A DNA stretch of 64,000 nucleotides from Fasciola hepatica (Eukaryota; Platyhelminthes; Trematoda; Plagiorchiida; Fasciolidae), in the NCBI GenBank assembly GCA_948099385.1, contig CANUEZ040000193.1, positions 4,600,501 to 4,664,500 of the forward strand. Reading direction: 5' to 3'. Below, piece after piece: positions 1 to 12,474 of this stretch. A program made the position numbers and the translations under genes. The first letter of the stretch is position 1, and every line of letters starts with the position of its first letter. The notes beneath the pieces are model-generated. The model was not told where the DNA came from, made no database searches, and worked only from the letters and a program-made list of their open reading frames with translations.

Positions 1-2230
1 TCGGATTACGAGAATAATACACATAAGATCACATCTCTAAACAAAACTGATACCTAAAAGCGATTGAAAATGATTCCCTTTATTCATTTTTGGTAACCGA
101 GAGAATAATAATACAGAATGCCTTAGCACCTAATCCTCACAAAAACGAGAGAAGTAGAAGCCAGATAGCGCTTTTGTGCCAAGGAACAATTTTGGTTACA
201 TCGGATAGAAAAACTGCACAGTCAACGGTAATCGACAGATTCCAACAATACCAGTAGATCGAACGCAGAAACAATATCCAGCACATGGCTGGCACATGAA
301 CGCTATTATGTCAGTTGCGGAACAAGAGTGAGGACTTCCTTTATTTTGCAAAGGGACAGCATGCATTACTGATCTGAACAATCGCGTGCCACGTGCTTCG
401 CGGTTAGGACCGTGGTGTGACTGCTGAACCTGATTGAAATGGAGACCACCATTGGAAATTTCCCTTAACAGAATAAATTTGAACAATCAATCAAGTTAGG
501 AATATAATGTAAATCAAATATAAAATCTATAGGAGGGAATATATTCCAGGCACGTCGTGATTACAAAATAATATATCGTCGGGGATAAAGAACTTCATAA
601 CAGCTAAAAGAGAAGATAAATTTTTGTTCATCCAAATTATGTGAACACACGTTAGTCTGTTCTGATTTGACACGCTTGATTAGATTTCTGTCTGTTTGTA
701 TGCGCGCTGTCTAGATAATGTCACTTGTAAATTGTGTGCGCTAACGACACGTGACGTAACGTGCATTTCAATACAAGACTTGTGTTTTGCATCCCGACAA
801 GAGTAGCGAATTCCGTACAAAGACGATTGTGAACGACATTCAGTGACACGTGGTGTGCTTAGCAGCACACTGACGCTCTCCTGAGTCAGTCACAGCTCGT
901 TTGTTGCAATGAACCCTGGATGTATGTCTACCAGAGTGGAGTGGTAACGATCTCCTTATATTAAACAATTTGGTCAACTCATTCATAGTTAAAGACGCCA
1001 CAATAGTACAGCCAATTTTGTCTAGCTGGCAGACCAGAGCAAAATGATACACCAGTGTAAACCAGTCACCAATTCTATTCCCCTTTGTAGTATGACTCAG
1101 TAGCTGAGAGAGCAGTAACGATTTCGCATCTGTAAAGGTTGCAAAAATACTAACTGGTGTGTTTGCAGTGAATAAAACCCGACCGGCAAATGAAAAAATG
1201 AATCAATTTTTAAAATTTCCATCCTAAACTGCAAGGTGGCCGCAAGATATTGGAAGTTGTTTTCTAGGAGATTTGGGTGAGCATATAACATGTCTCGAAA
1301 ATTGGATCGGAATCAGACAGCCAAATTACCTCAATATTTCAGACTGACAGAATCCGGTAGTGAATACACTTGGCCCCCACCAGAAACATTGAAGGGTGTA
1401 TGAAACTGGATAAAAGATGTTTAACTTATTCAAAGGATTGACCAACATCCGCCAGATAGAAGAGTTCACCGGGGATCTAACTGAGGTCTATTGAGGCTGA
1501 TTACTAAAGACATAACCAGTTATTCCTAAATGACCTTTAAATAATGGAATCTAAGCCACGTTGATGGTCGTTACGTATTTGCTACTTCTGAGAAATTGCA
1601 ATCCTAGATTCCTGAGTCCTTGAGTTCGAGACAATATTTTTCCTATAGACATACTTCCTATGTCGAAATAATATTCTGATATATTCCTATACACCAGAGA
1701 GAGTTAGTAAAGTTAGAATTCGGCTCGTATATGGCTAGAAGTTCACCAATGATGAAATGGCCGCTGGTGGCAGGTGACCAAATCGGGACCACTCAATTTG
1801 TTTTTTCCAACATCGGTCAACCAAATCGCTGTCAAGTCTTTTACTTTGATTTTAATTTTTTCAGTTATTGTAATATGCACTTCCGGAAGATGGTGCATGA
1901 TTAACTGAATATGGACTAACTTCAACAACACAATTGTGTTTCAAAAGCTTCCCCAACTTCCCAAAGGACTCGTACGCACTGACTTTGAAATTGTCTTAGA
2001 ATGTAAACGTTGGTTTGAGCTGTACATCTATGAATGGCTACCGTAATTGCTGAAAGTTTAACAATTCAACAAGTCTTTGATGTTCAGATGCATTGGGAAC
2101 TCGCTTCATTCACCGTTTTCACATTCAGATACTGAGGCTCTTGCCGATACAACCACCAATCCCATATAGCTGCATACTTCAGTGTGTTCTCCATTTTCCA
2201 CCTTCACCTCGGACCTTCGCGATTGGGTTT
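1..2230. other. no recognisable gene
   Basis: AT-rich sequence whose open frames are all under 100 codons, with no domain, tRNA or retroelement motif that I recognise. A 96-codon frame at 196-486 (minus) is the longest and resembles nothing I know. Confidence 0.6.
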
Positions 2231-2249
2231 CTATCTATCTATCTATCTA

Positions 2250-2310
<61 letters not shown>
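2231..2310. repeat. compound (CTAT)n(TA)n microsatellite
   Basis: About six CTAT units run directly into about 28 TA units. The TA tract creates an artificial open frame of alternating Ile and Tyr, which is not a gene. Confidence 0.97.
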
Positions 2311-2313
<3 letters not shown>

Positions 2314-3610
2314 AATGAGATAACTGGGCCTCCAACCGCAAGTAGAAATAATGTTTGATGTACTTCACTCTAAGTAAATATTGCGGACAGCTACATTTTG
2401 CAGAGTATATTTCTTTCTAATTTTGTTCCTAATTCCTTTTTGGCAAAATATCCTCATCGGACATCTGAAGAATATATGGTATTCGCAAGAAATAAATGGA
2501 TCTCACAAAGTGGGACTTTCCTCGAATGCTCAAACCTATAAAAAAACAGTGTGAGTGCGTTCTCCAAATGGATCGAAAAAAGTGCTGAATACACAGATAC
2601 AATATTTTCAAACTGTAGCAGTGACCTTGTTACGTGTATTTTTTAAGTAAGGTTTACAAACCGAAGGGTTTTATTTCACCTGCATTTCAGGATCTGCAGT
2701 TTTAACTGTAGCACGAGGAGAGAACAGGGGTCAATAAAACTGTGGGCCTAGTTATCGAGAGTTCATGAGAACCTCCCCGTGAAATATTCACCCGCACTCC
2801 CAATACAGTAAATGGTGAGCATGAGAAGGCCATCGTTTTTACCGTCCAAAAGATTCGCATCTGGGGAGCAGTCGTGGCCGGAGGATCTCAGTATTCAAGG
2901 ATGAAATCAGGCAAAACGTTGTCCAGTTTGCAACTCTTCCCACTTCTGAAGCGAAACCATATGACGTTTGCGCACCTCAACTGGCAATGTGACCCTCGAA
3001 ACAAACGGTATATATTTTATTGTGGATGAGAATAGTACAGCAATGTGGATGAATATTAGCGACATATGGATTTTTAAGTGTTTCAGAGACGTGCATCAAC
3101 TCAAATTTGCATTGTGAGTCTCACTGACTCGCTATTTTGTCGTGTAAAATGTTGAAGATAATTGTAGATATCTTATTCCGTGCCACGAGGTAATGTATAA
3201 CAATATGCTTCTCTTATATAACTCTTTGAAAATCCAGTAATTATCGATCTTACTTTAAGGAGTGTTTTCAGAATACTACAAAACAACCGAGAATTCGTGG
3301 GTTTGTTTCGTTCATCATTTACCTCTTAGTTAATGAGGTCCACATAAATGACTCTAGTGGTAAATTGCGCTGAAGCAGTAGTCACATCTGAATGATTATC
3401 ATCAACAGAACGCGGATTTGTTGCCGTGCTTATTATCAGAAAACGCATTCATTTTTATTCTGCATCTATATTTGCATAGAAAGCGGAGCATAGTTAGGAT
3501 ATAATTCATTTCCAAAGCTGATTAGCGGGTCACGAATGCTGCTTTTTTGCAAAATATTCACATGGATCTATGCGACAAACGTTTTTGAAATTCATCATCG
3601 TACTCTCATA
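2311..3610. other. no recognisable gene
   Basis: No coding or structural signal that I can support. The only frame of note is 60 codons at 2429-2611 (minus) and is unrecognised. Confidence 0.55.
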
Positions 3611-3767
3611 CCGAAATTGAAACGTGGTGATGAACCTCGTGTTTAGTTATTCGTAATAATAACAGTTCAAACCAATGAATATGCCTAACAAAGCAAAAAA
3701 CATCAGCCGACGCCGTTAGCAGTCGGTTTTAAAATCTTTCACTGTGAGCTCGGAAACAATTTCTGCG
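3611..3767 (+). repeat. direct repeat, copy 1 of 2
   Basis: 157 bp that recur in the same orientation at 4568-4724 at roughly 85% identity by eye. Shared blocks include the 20-mer atatgcctaacaaagcaaaa and the block cactgtgagctcgg. On the minus strand the end of the block is the 3' end of an 89-codon frame (3716-3985) that ends in the peptide EIVSELTVKDFK. The second copy encodes the related VSELTV followed by a stop. The family is unknown; this may be a dispersed repeat or the ends of a small non-autonomous element. Confidence 0.8.
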
Positions 3768-4567
3768 TTTGGCAGCCTCGGCCTAATCTTCAGCTTAACC
3801 AGTCGCTGTTCGTGTTGCAGCCTTGCTGTAGAGGTTGAGCCATTTGCTGACTGAGTCTCCCCGCGGCTTGTTGAAGGAGCCTTCCTGCGGTTTACGGAAT
3901 GAGCCTCCCAGCAGTTTTTCGGCAAAGCAGGCAATTCACCATTAGAAGACTGTATGCTGGACGCAATTGACTCCATTTCAGACAATACTGGTTACTGGCT
4001 AACAGTACAAAACTATCCCGATTACTTAGACTTTCAGTATATCAGAAAACTTAGTCCCACTTGCTTTATGCACGGTATGAGCTGTTCACGGCTACGGGCA
4101 GCAGAACAAATTCCAAACGTGTAACCGTGTTTATCGTAAATACGTGGTTCTAAATAATGCAGTAAATAAAATTACATAAATGCAAAGGAGTTACAGCCAC
4201 GTGAGCAACCAAGAACTATAATGCAGAAGGTTATCCGAGAAATCGGGACAGCGTGGTCATAAACGGTCCACTCAGCAAGGAGTCATGCGAAACTGTAGCG
4301 CAGCACGGTTGCGGTACAGATAGTGTATCAAGAAGGGTGAGTGTAACGGTTTGCAAAATTTTCTTACAAGGGAATGTACAATCATAGAACAATCGTGTCC
4401 GGAACGTAATGTAAAATGTTCAAGCACTATATGTCATAAGAAAGTAAATCTGAAATGTGTCAGTACAGTAGAAACAGAGAATTGGATCACAAGTATTCGA
4501 GGTTCATGAAGCATGTACACGCCACTCACGAGTAAGACAAGCGAGGATGTCATCGAAAATACAAATT

Positions 4568-4724
4568 ACGAAAATTAATTTACAGTGGTGAAGAACCTCG
4601 TGTTCAGTTATTCGTAATGACAGTTCAAACTGGTGAATATGCCTAACAAAGCAAAAAAATCAGCCGAAGCCGTTAGTACTCGTTTCTAAAATCTTACACT
4701 GTGAGCTCGGAAACTAATTGTGCG
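4568..4724 (+). repeat. direct repeat, copy 2 of 2
   Basis: Partner of 3611-3767. The similarity starts near the block gaaaattaa and stops abruptly after the block gagctcggaaact. About 800 bp of unrelated sequence lies between the two copies. No terminal TG...CA is visible, so these are not called LTRs. Confidence 0.8.
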
Positions 4725-7700
4725 GACACGAAAACTACCGTCTTCCGCTTCTTACTAATAAATAATTGTGCAGTCACTCGAACATTCTACACCGTGATCA
4801 GTTGCACACACACAGAAAGTCAGGTGGAACGACAAATCTGGTTGGACATTTTCCTTTGAAGTTTCGAGTTGTATTCAAGATAATGTATTATTATAAGCAT
4901 GGATAACTGAAAACGAGCCTATTCCGTAAATTGTTTTGTTTCCAGTGCATTCTGTCGGGTTTCTTGATATCGTTAGAAATTTTGTAAGCTGCAGCTTTAA
5001 ATAAACATGTTGGTATGAGAGGTTGCAAAATTCACACGAATGCACAAATGACTAGGCGTTATGCGTCTCATCCCAAAAGCAAATCCAATGAATGCAACAC
5101 CCAAACATCACTCCCTTCGGCCTAGTCGCTAATCAGGCTCCATTCGCCATGCATTCAATACTATTTTTACTGATCGTCCGTGGAAATAAATTCACATAAA
5201 ATATAGATAGATCGTTCTTCTCCACTTCCCGTGCCAAAATATCCTCATTGAATGGTGAGAAACAGTCCCAGTCCATATATACCTGGTGGTGGGGCTTTGC
5301 TACCTACATCGTAGCGAGTACTGACCATCTGAGCAACTGATAAAGCGTGATATTTGTGATTAACTGGAACGGTGCAATGATTTCTTGAGTACTTAGAACT
5401 GACTAAACCGCTTAATGAAATATTCACGTGAGTGTGTTCGTCTGTGTGTGTGCCAATGCAGAATTTTTATTACCACGTCAACGTTTTTTCGCTAGTGACG
5501 CCAGCAGCTTGGGTCCGTGATAGCGATACAGTGATTATTCAATCAATGATAACAAACACGATTGCGACTTCAAGGCGTCGTGACTAAGTTCATCAAGTTT
5601 TGGCTTCAAAACATTGGGTGGAACTCTATAAAGGAATAGCACGTGTCACTGCTGTAACGTGAGCAATCCAACTGGAAAATCATTTTATTCCCAATTATCT
5701 GATTCAATTTCAGCAGATACTGATTAAAATTGTTTGTGACGTTTTTCAACGAGTAACAAGCTGCTGGATTCGCATATTCGGGCTCGCTCATAAGCTCACC
5801 AGTAAAACGGATTTCCTGCAAAAGGTTTGATTTCTTCAATCAATTTTGCATTTTGCTATTTAGCTAATTCAATTCTGAATACAAATTGGTGGAACATCGA
5901 ATTTGAGATGTCATAGATTATGTGTTTTTCACAAATTTGTGCACTGTTCTGTATGCAACCACAAGACTATGTGAACGTAGGTCACAGGCCTTTAAATCGA
6001 TGTCCAATTTCCAAATTCTGTCACCTTAGTGGTTTTACGTTTTGTCCAAAAAGCGGCAGAAAAATGGGGACCGTTTACGCAAACAATCATGCCGTTTTAA
6101 TTATCCACTGCTTTCGGCTACTCATGGTATATGTCATTATCAAAGTTCCAAGTTTGACATAAGGCGAACCTTATTAGTTAAACCAAACTGATGAGAATGG
6201 TGTAGATGTTTCTTGGGCATTCACACACATTGATGCCAACCGGCTTGTTTTATAGAACGATCAATATCAGGGATCAGAATTGGTTGGGACTATCTAAGCT
6301 TTGTTGGATACATACACACATTCCGAAATGCGGCAATCCATTCGCATTCGAGTTTTCAGACTTATTCTGATCGGTATGGCTGTGGGGGAATTCGCTGAGT
6401 GGTCAGTTTATTTGCATCTTCCATCGCTCAACTTAGTGTTCACGACATCGCTGTAGTTGGCAATGATTGTTTTTGCATTGTATAATCTAATGCGCGAGCG
6501 TTCGGCGTCAAACTTTTCGTGAAAACAGCAGACGAGTTTTATGACAGTAGCCAGTGACCGCAATGAAATGTGGTTGTCTAAGTTGATGGACAACTGCGTA
6601 CGAAACATGTGATTGGGTGAATGTCTGGCCGATATCCTGTCCAAATCATTGATTACTTTAATCGGGACACAAAATGAAAAGCTATGACTTGGAGCTAAGA
6701 AGAAATGAAGTAATATTGGAAGCTATTGAAATCCTTACGTTTACCAAGACCGTATCTGTTCCTGCAGGATTTATTAATTATTTTCACATTTAAAGCTTTT
6801 GCAATTAGAATCCCAACTCTTACCTGACAACGACGAAGAATCTCCTGTGAATTCATACTATATTCAACTAAACTGTATATCATCAAAACCCTGAATTGAT
6901 GATGTAGATAGTATTGGGCTTTACATGAATGATACAAGAGGCATGGATGCTTTTGTTGGCATAGAAAAATGAATCAGGCTGTACACCTCCTTATGCTCTG
7001 GTGTGCAAAATCAAACGTTTCGCAGGAAGGGTTTCTCTTCTGCTTGCTGAGTTTCCAGATCTCCTCCAATCGATTTGTTTTACACCGAGCATACATCAAG
7101 CAAATTTATTGCGTTGTTGATAGTTTGAAGCCTTATTGAATCGTTTTGTTGTCTCGACTGACTTGGTAGGCCGACAAACATTCACAGGCTTAATGATGAA
7201 GATGACATACCGCTCACCAGATACTCGGGTTTTCTATGCAGGGTGCTGCGAAATTGACCACCATGGCCCGGTAATTCACAATGAACGAGCTCATATTGGT
7301 TTACATACAACTGCCGGTTCAACCGTTTCGCGAAAATACCTTTATCCGATCACTCTGTAGTAAAAGTAGTACGTTTGCGTGCATAGTTTGCAAATTTTGT
7401 CGTCGTTCATCGTTTATCAAGCTGATGGGGCCACGCAATATATCGCGAGAATTCACAACAAGTCAAAATCTAGTTACTGCTGCAAATTCCAGTAGTATTA
7501 TTAGAAATTCGAAGCTCCACGCGTGTACCCGTTTCTGAAGAACACCCTGGTAAGGTATGTTCACGTAATTTCCAAACATCGAGCTGTTGAGTTAGATGTG
7601 GTTCGACAACAACTGATGCCACTGAAGTGACTCACCAAGAAAAATACGAGTTTTCCAAGCACAAGCGTAGGTCTTGACGATCATCAGTCATTATCACGGA

Positions 7701-9828
7701 GGATTTATATTGGCCGATGCACGATTACCGCTTCACTAATAGAGAGTCTCTGAGAAGCAGTGTCTTTTATAAAATAATCTAAGACGGGGTCGGTGGTGTT
7801 GGAATAAAAACGTTTACTCCAAATCCACCATACTTGAACCCATTTTCACATGCGAGCAGTAAATACGTATCGTGAAAGTGTGTGCTGAGACCATAAGGCA
7901 GTAGGCAGTGACAAATATTTTCTCCTCGGCTTATTATTAGCACAGTGCAACTTTGACGGTCTACCGATTTTTTTCGTTTAGCAGTCTTGATTACGTGGTT
8001 TTCGGAGGTAGTGCAATCATTTCTGGGTTCAAAGCGGTGAACAGAACCATTCAGTGATTTCTGCGCATATCTGCGAAATTCAACCACTCGGTGTCTTGCA
8101 GTTTTGGGAGGTCAGGATGCATTATCCTCATCTGCATTCGTTGAAACCTCATGGGCGCAACTCTGATGATCCTCAAGTAGGATGTCGTATTACTCGATTA
8201 CTCAACTGAAGCCACAGTACTAGAGAACATCAACATCCTCCACATAGGGTGGCTCAGAATCCGTGCAGGCACACTTCAAAGAACGACATTTACAAACAAT
8301 TAACCCTTGTGCTCGAGTCTCCACTAAGGTGCACACTATCCTGACACGCTCAGAATGTGCACACTTTCTGGCAGGCTGGAACTGGTGTGATTATTCAGAG
8401 CCCTTCCACTGATGTCCCTGTGCATGCTGATCGTAACATTATTTTCATGATATAAACCGGTTTCACCAAACTCTGGTCTCACCGTAATGAAGCGATTGAC
8501 GGCGCGCCGCCCGTCTAGGTAACAGTGGATATGCAATATTTATACAATGCTGACACCAGATCGAAATGGAATGCCTTTTGTTGTAGGCCTGGACGGGGAA
8601 TGGATTGCTTTTTTAGCAAAAACTTGAAAATACGAAGATGTTTTGTTCTGTAGCTCAAACCCTTAAGACCAGAATGGACACTGGAGGCCGAAATGGGGTA
8701 ATGGCACTGACTTGTTTCGAGATTATCGATCCAGCATCAACTCGGGTGGTCGTGCGTACCGTTATGAATCATGCATGGAGCCACCCTCACCAAAATCATG
8801 AAGGACATGCGTGGCATGTTCCTAAAATTTTGGTGTTAGATATTCCGTATACATCTACATGCAAAGTGAGGCATAGCTAGTCACTAGATATTGCCCTTAT
8901 CGACTAAAAGTCATTCTGATATTATGAAGACCGTGTGAGTAACGGAGCCTTGCTAAAACGGTATCCTGGACAAAAAGCACAGCATCGCGCTCAAAGCGGT
9001 AAACTCAGCAAGAAAGTGTTGTATAAATAGTTATTCATTGGCTTGCATCAGTCCTCGATTCAGGTAAAGACATACTGTGGCGACAGAATATCACTGCCCG
9101 TCATGGCCAACTTTAAAATGAAGAAGCTCATTTATTATGATGGTCCGTTGTTCGGATGTACTTAGAAAGTGAGACGGAAACCGCGAGTTTCAAGGGTAGG
9201 GTTGATGCTTCACTCATTAAAGAGACAGCTTAGAAGCATTTTCGAGCTGTATCAGCATTCGTATCGAGTGTCCACTGTGTTATGGAACTCAGGTCGCAGC
9301 ATTATCAGTTTCATGCGCTAATGTTTCGTCAATCTGGATTAGCTTTTCACGGTTTGCCTTACTTCAACTCCTATCTCTCTATCCACGATTGACCGTGCAA
9401 TGGTATGTTGCTGAATATGCTGATTCCCAGGGGAGATGATAAAGCTAAAATTCTCATGGCCAGTTAGGCTTTCGTTTTCTTTTGTCCCTCATTGAATATC
9501 AGTTTGTAAAACGGTTGCACTCAAACTGTTAAGGATAAATATCTCTTCTAGATTTTAACTCCATTAAAGTTCAACACGTTCCCAAGAGACTTCGACAGAA
9601 CAATTAAAAGACATTCGAATAATTCCCTTTAAATTAGATTCAGCTTCTATTGACATTTTTGTTCTCCGAATATGTTCCAGTGTCCACTGGATCACTACCA
9701 GCCGTGTGTTGTTCGTCCTCTGGTGAAGTGACCGTCAAGGCTATTCCAGTGAATAAAACCAGGGCAGTTGCTGTGACTCATTGTAACAGCGGTTTGCGCA
9801 TCACTGGATATTCACTTGTGTTTTTCAT
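4725..9828. other. no recognisable gene
   Basis: Many short frames (up to 102 codons, 7779-8087 minus) but no motif, splice-bounded exon series or retroelement peptide that I could identify. The sequence looks like old unconstrained DNA. An absence call made by eye can miss short exons. Confidence 0.5.
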
Positions 9829-9900
9829 ACCCGACTGGCCGTACCGGGGTGTCGTTTATCCGATAAGGCATATGTTGCTGGTTCAATTCCGGCTGGGGGC
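9829..9900 (+). ncRNA. tRNA-like sequence (tRNA pseudogene or SINE head)
   Basis: The segment ends with a good T-arm: stem gctgg (9877-9881), loop ttcaatt, stem ccggc (9889-9893), followed by tgggggc as a 3' acceptor strand. The string ggttcaattcc (9880-9890) fits the RNA polymerase III B-box consensus GGTTCRANTCC. Upstream, tggccgtaccgg (about 9836) is a weak A-box about 45 nt before it. The 5' acceptor strand does not pair well and the anticodon arm is unclear, so it is not a convincing working tRNA. A tRNA-derived SINE or a decayed tRNA fits better. Confidence 0.35.
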
Positions 9901-12355
9901 TTCGGACTTTGGATGTGAAAAATGCAGTTGGGTTTCCAATTTCATAAGATTTAAGCCAATCTCACCAATTAAAATTAAATCTATCTGTGATGCTTTCATT
10001 ACAGAGAGGGGAAACCCGAGAAAAATCCCGTTGTCGCGATCTTTTATTCACCACTCTGGTGAAGAGTTTTCAGCATCTACATAGTGCGAAGGGTGAGTAC
10101 TGTACCGTATACTGTTGACATGAAGAAGAGAGACACATAAGACTTATGCTTGAGGTTCAGCGCAACTTGCTCTTCAGGTCTAAATACCAATGAGCATTTG
10201 TAAGATCTGCACCATGCCAATGATAATAAGGGTTTTGGCCAAGAATAACTGCATTATACTTGCACATTTCTCGTTAACCAGGTTGAAGTTGATTTTCGCC
10301 ATAAACGCCAACGTGCCTGTTTGCTATGAATTAATTCCTGAGTGAATGAGTCGAATATTTGTCGCTTTGATCTACTAAGTATGACAGCAGGTTAAAACAG
10401 TAATCAAGATAATGCATGGTCCAACATATTTTTCATAAAAATTATTATATTATATTAATCATATATATATGTAATATATCATATGTATTATATTTTTTGT
10501 CAATTAAACTCCTCAATTCATTTCTTTGTTATAAGCATTCTTGTCAGGAACGCTGCAGTGGAAGACGTGATTTCTTTACCGGTCATTCACATTCTTGATT
10601 GTTATTTTCGTCTTTGAACAGTTGACTGTATTTATCCACAAATATAGTTGGGTGCTTATTCGGTAACCACAGTATTTCAGGGACCAGTAAATAGCTTCCA
10701 CAATAAAACGGTTTAGTTTCTCGGTTCGCTATCATGATCACGACACAGCTCACTTTGAAATGTATGGTCTGTTATCCGGCTCATCATTCCGTTCCAGTAG
10801 AAGATTTACTTTGCTCGATCGTCGAGGTCGGGTGTAACAAATGAGGACGCCTCGTCACCTGGCCTCGAAGGAATTCCGGAATAGTTATTTAGTTGTCCTT
10901 TCACGTGAAGGCTGCCACAGAAAGATCCACCGCGAGCATTTATTCCTTTTTCATGGCGCATTGCCAACAGAGAATTACCGTGGAATCTAAAAGACAGGTT
11001 ACTGCACGAAAATTAGCAATGCCGGGGTTCACTCTATGAATGCCGAGTGATAATAAAGCCCTAGCCATCTCAACTGGAATGGCTACTGCCCATTCGAAAT
11101 TTTCAAGAAAGCATGACTGATTTCCGGAATTGAATGTAGATGTATTCACGGCAACACAACACGAATGATAGGTTATAGAAAATCTGGTAACTGTTCACAT
11201 GTGTTACATTGTTTATCAGGACAATTTGGTTGGCATTTGGCAAACGATCAGTTATAATTCATCTGCCAACCACGGCTGACAGAAAATACAACACTCACAG
11301 ATCCTAACCCAATGTGCACAACGCGAATACTGCGCATTTTGAAATATATATTTGTTTTCGGTGAGACTTACGTACAATACTGATGGCATTTCTCTCAGTC
11401 ATTACGCAGACTGTGGCAAAAGTGAAGCGGAGTCTCATTTCTTATTCACGTGGAAGCTTAAACCGAAAAATTAACATCACAAGTGTAGTCGTTTTGTATT
11501 CCTGCATAAAAAATTGAGGTAACTTCTTTCTTCAACGGAAACAAACTGCAGTAACATTTTTAACAACTGCACGTGTAACATTTGATATACTCAGTGAGTG
11601 AAACAGGCTACGTTACATTTCTGTAGTGAATGTGTTTCCTATCATTTCATCATTCAATTACTTCACTTGTTTGAAGTATGCAGTCCTTAATAAAAATGTA
11701 TATGACTCTCATAATACTCAAGCTAACATCAGTTTTTCATACATGATCTATCAAATCCGACGTTCATTTCCCAAAAACACAATATGAAAACCAAATTAAT
11801 TGCCTGACTGCGAGGAAAAAGACGACCTAAAAATGTGCCGTGATAGTCTGCCGTAATGATGTCCGTTGCTAGTGCCCACTGACCTTGACACTTTACCCGG
11901 TCATACACTTTACGAGACCTGTGATTGTCCGTTGGTCAGAAGTTACCCAAACATATTTACAGATTCTAGTTATTCAAACTTCAACTTGTAACCATGGAAT
12001 CTTTGAACACTATGAGATCAAGTATGCTCCAGAGGTTCACGACTGGGTTTAAATCTTGGCTGTAGGTTGGCAGTTGTACGACGTTGATGCCGGGAAGTAC
12101 GAGTCAACATTTCATGGTGTATGATCAGTGGAGAGAAGCAATATTAGGTTGGAACGTGACTTCCCGTGACCTTTTTGGATCTTACGGGGTTCTCCACTCT
12201 AGTTATTGTGGTCTGGTGTCGACTGATTTAAATAGTATAGTGAATCAGACTTAAAGGACGTGAGTCGTATTGATGATACCGAATAAAAATAAATGCGTTG
12301 TTTGGGCGAAACGCTTGATATTGTCATTCGTCACCCCAGTTTTCATCAAAATTTG
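9901..12355. other. no recognisable gene; AT-rich patch at 10436-10500
   Basis: Unassigned. It holds a very AT-rich stretch around 10436-10500 made of tat/ata repeats, and otherwise nothing that I can name. Confidence 0.5.
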
Positions 12356-12474
12356 AAAAAAGGGGTTACAATATGAGTAGTGTGACATTGTATCTCGATA
12401 ACAGGACTTAATTTCCCCTATCATCCTATCATCGAGATACAATGCCATAGTAGTCATATTGAAACTCCATTCTT
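12356..12474. repeat. 119-nt foldback (hairpin)
   Basis: Left stem 12386-12399 (cattgtatctcgat) is perfectly complementary to 12431-12444 (atcgagatacaatg) around a 31-nt loop. Pairing continues outward with mismatches to about 12356 and 12474; I count about 36 of 44 paired positions. The minus strand reads openly across it (12251-12592), but that frame matches nothing known and the symmetry explains the sequence better. It could be a miRNA-type precursor, a MITE remnant or chance. Confidence 0.75.

Noticed and set aside
9650..10084. 144-codon frame on the plus strand
   Set aside because: No recognisable domain. It runs across the tRNA-like segment, which better explains part of it.
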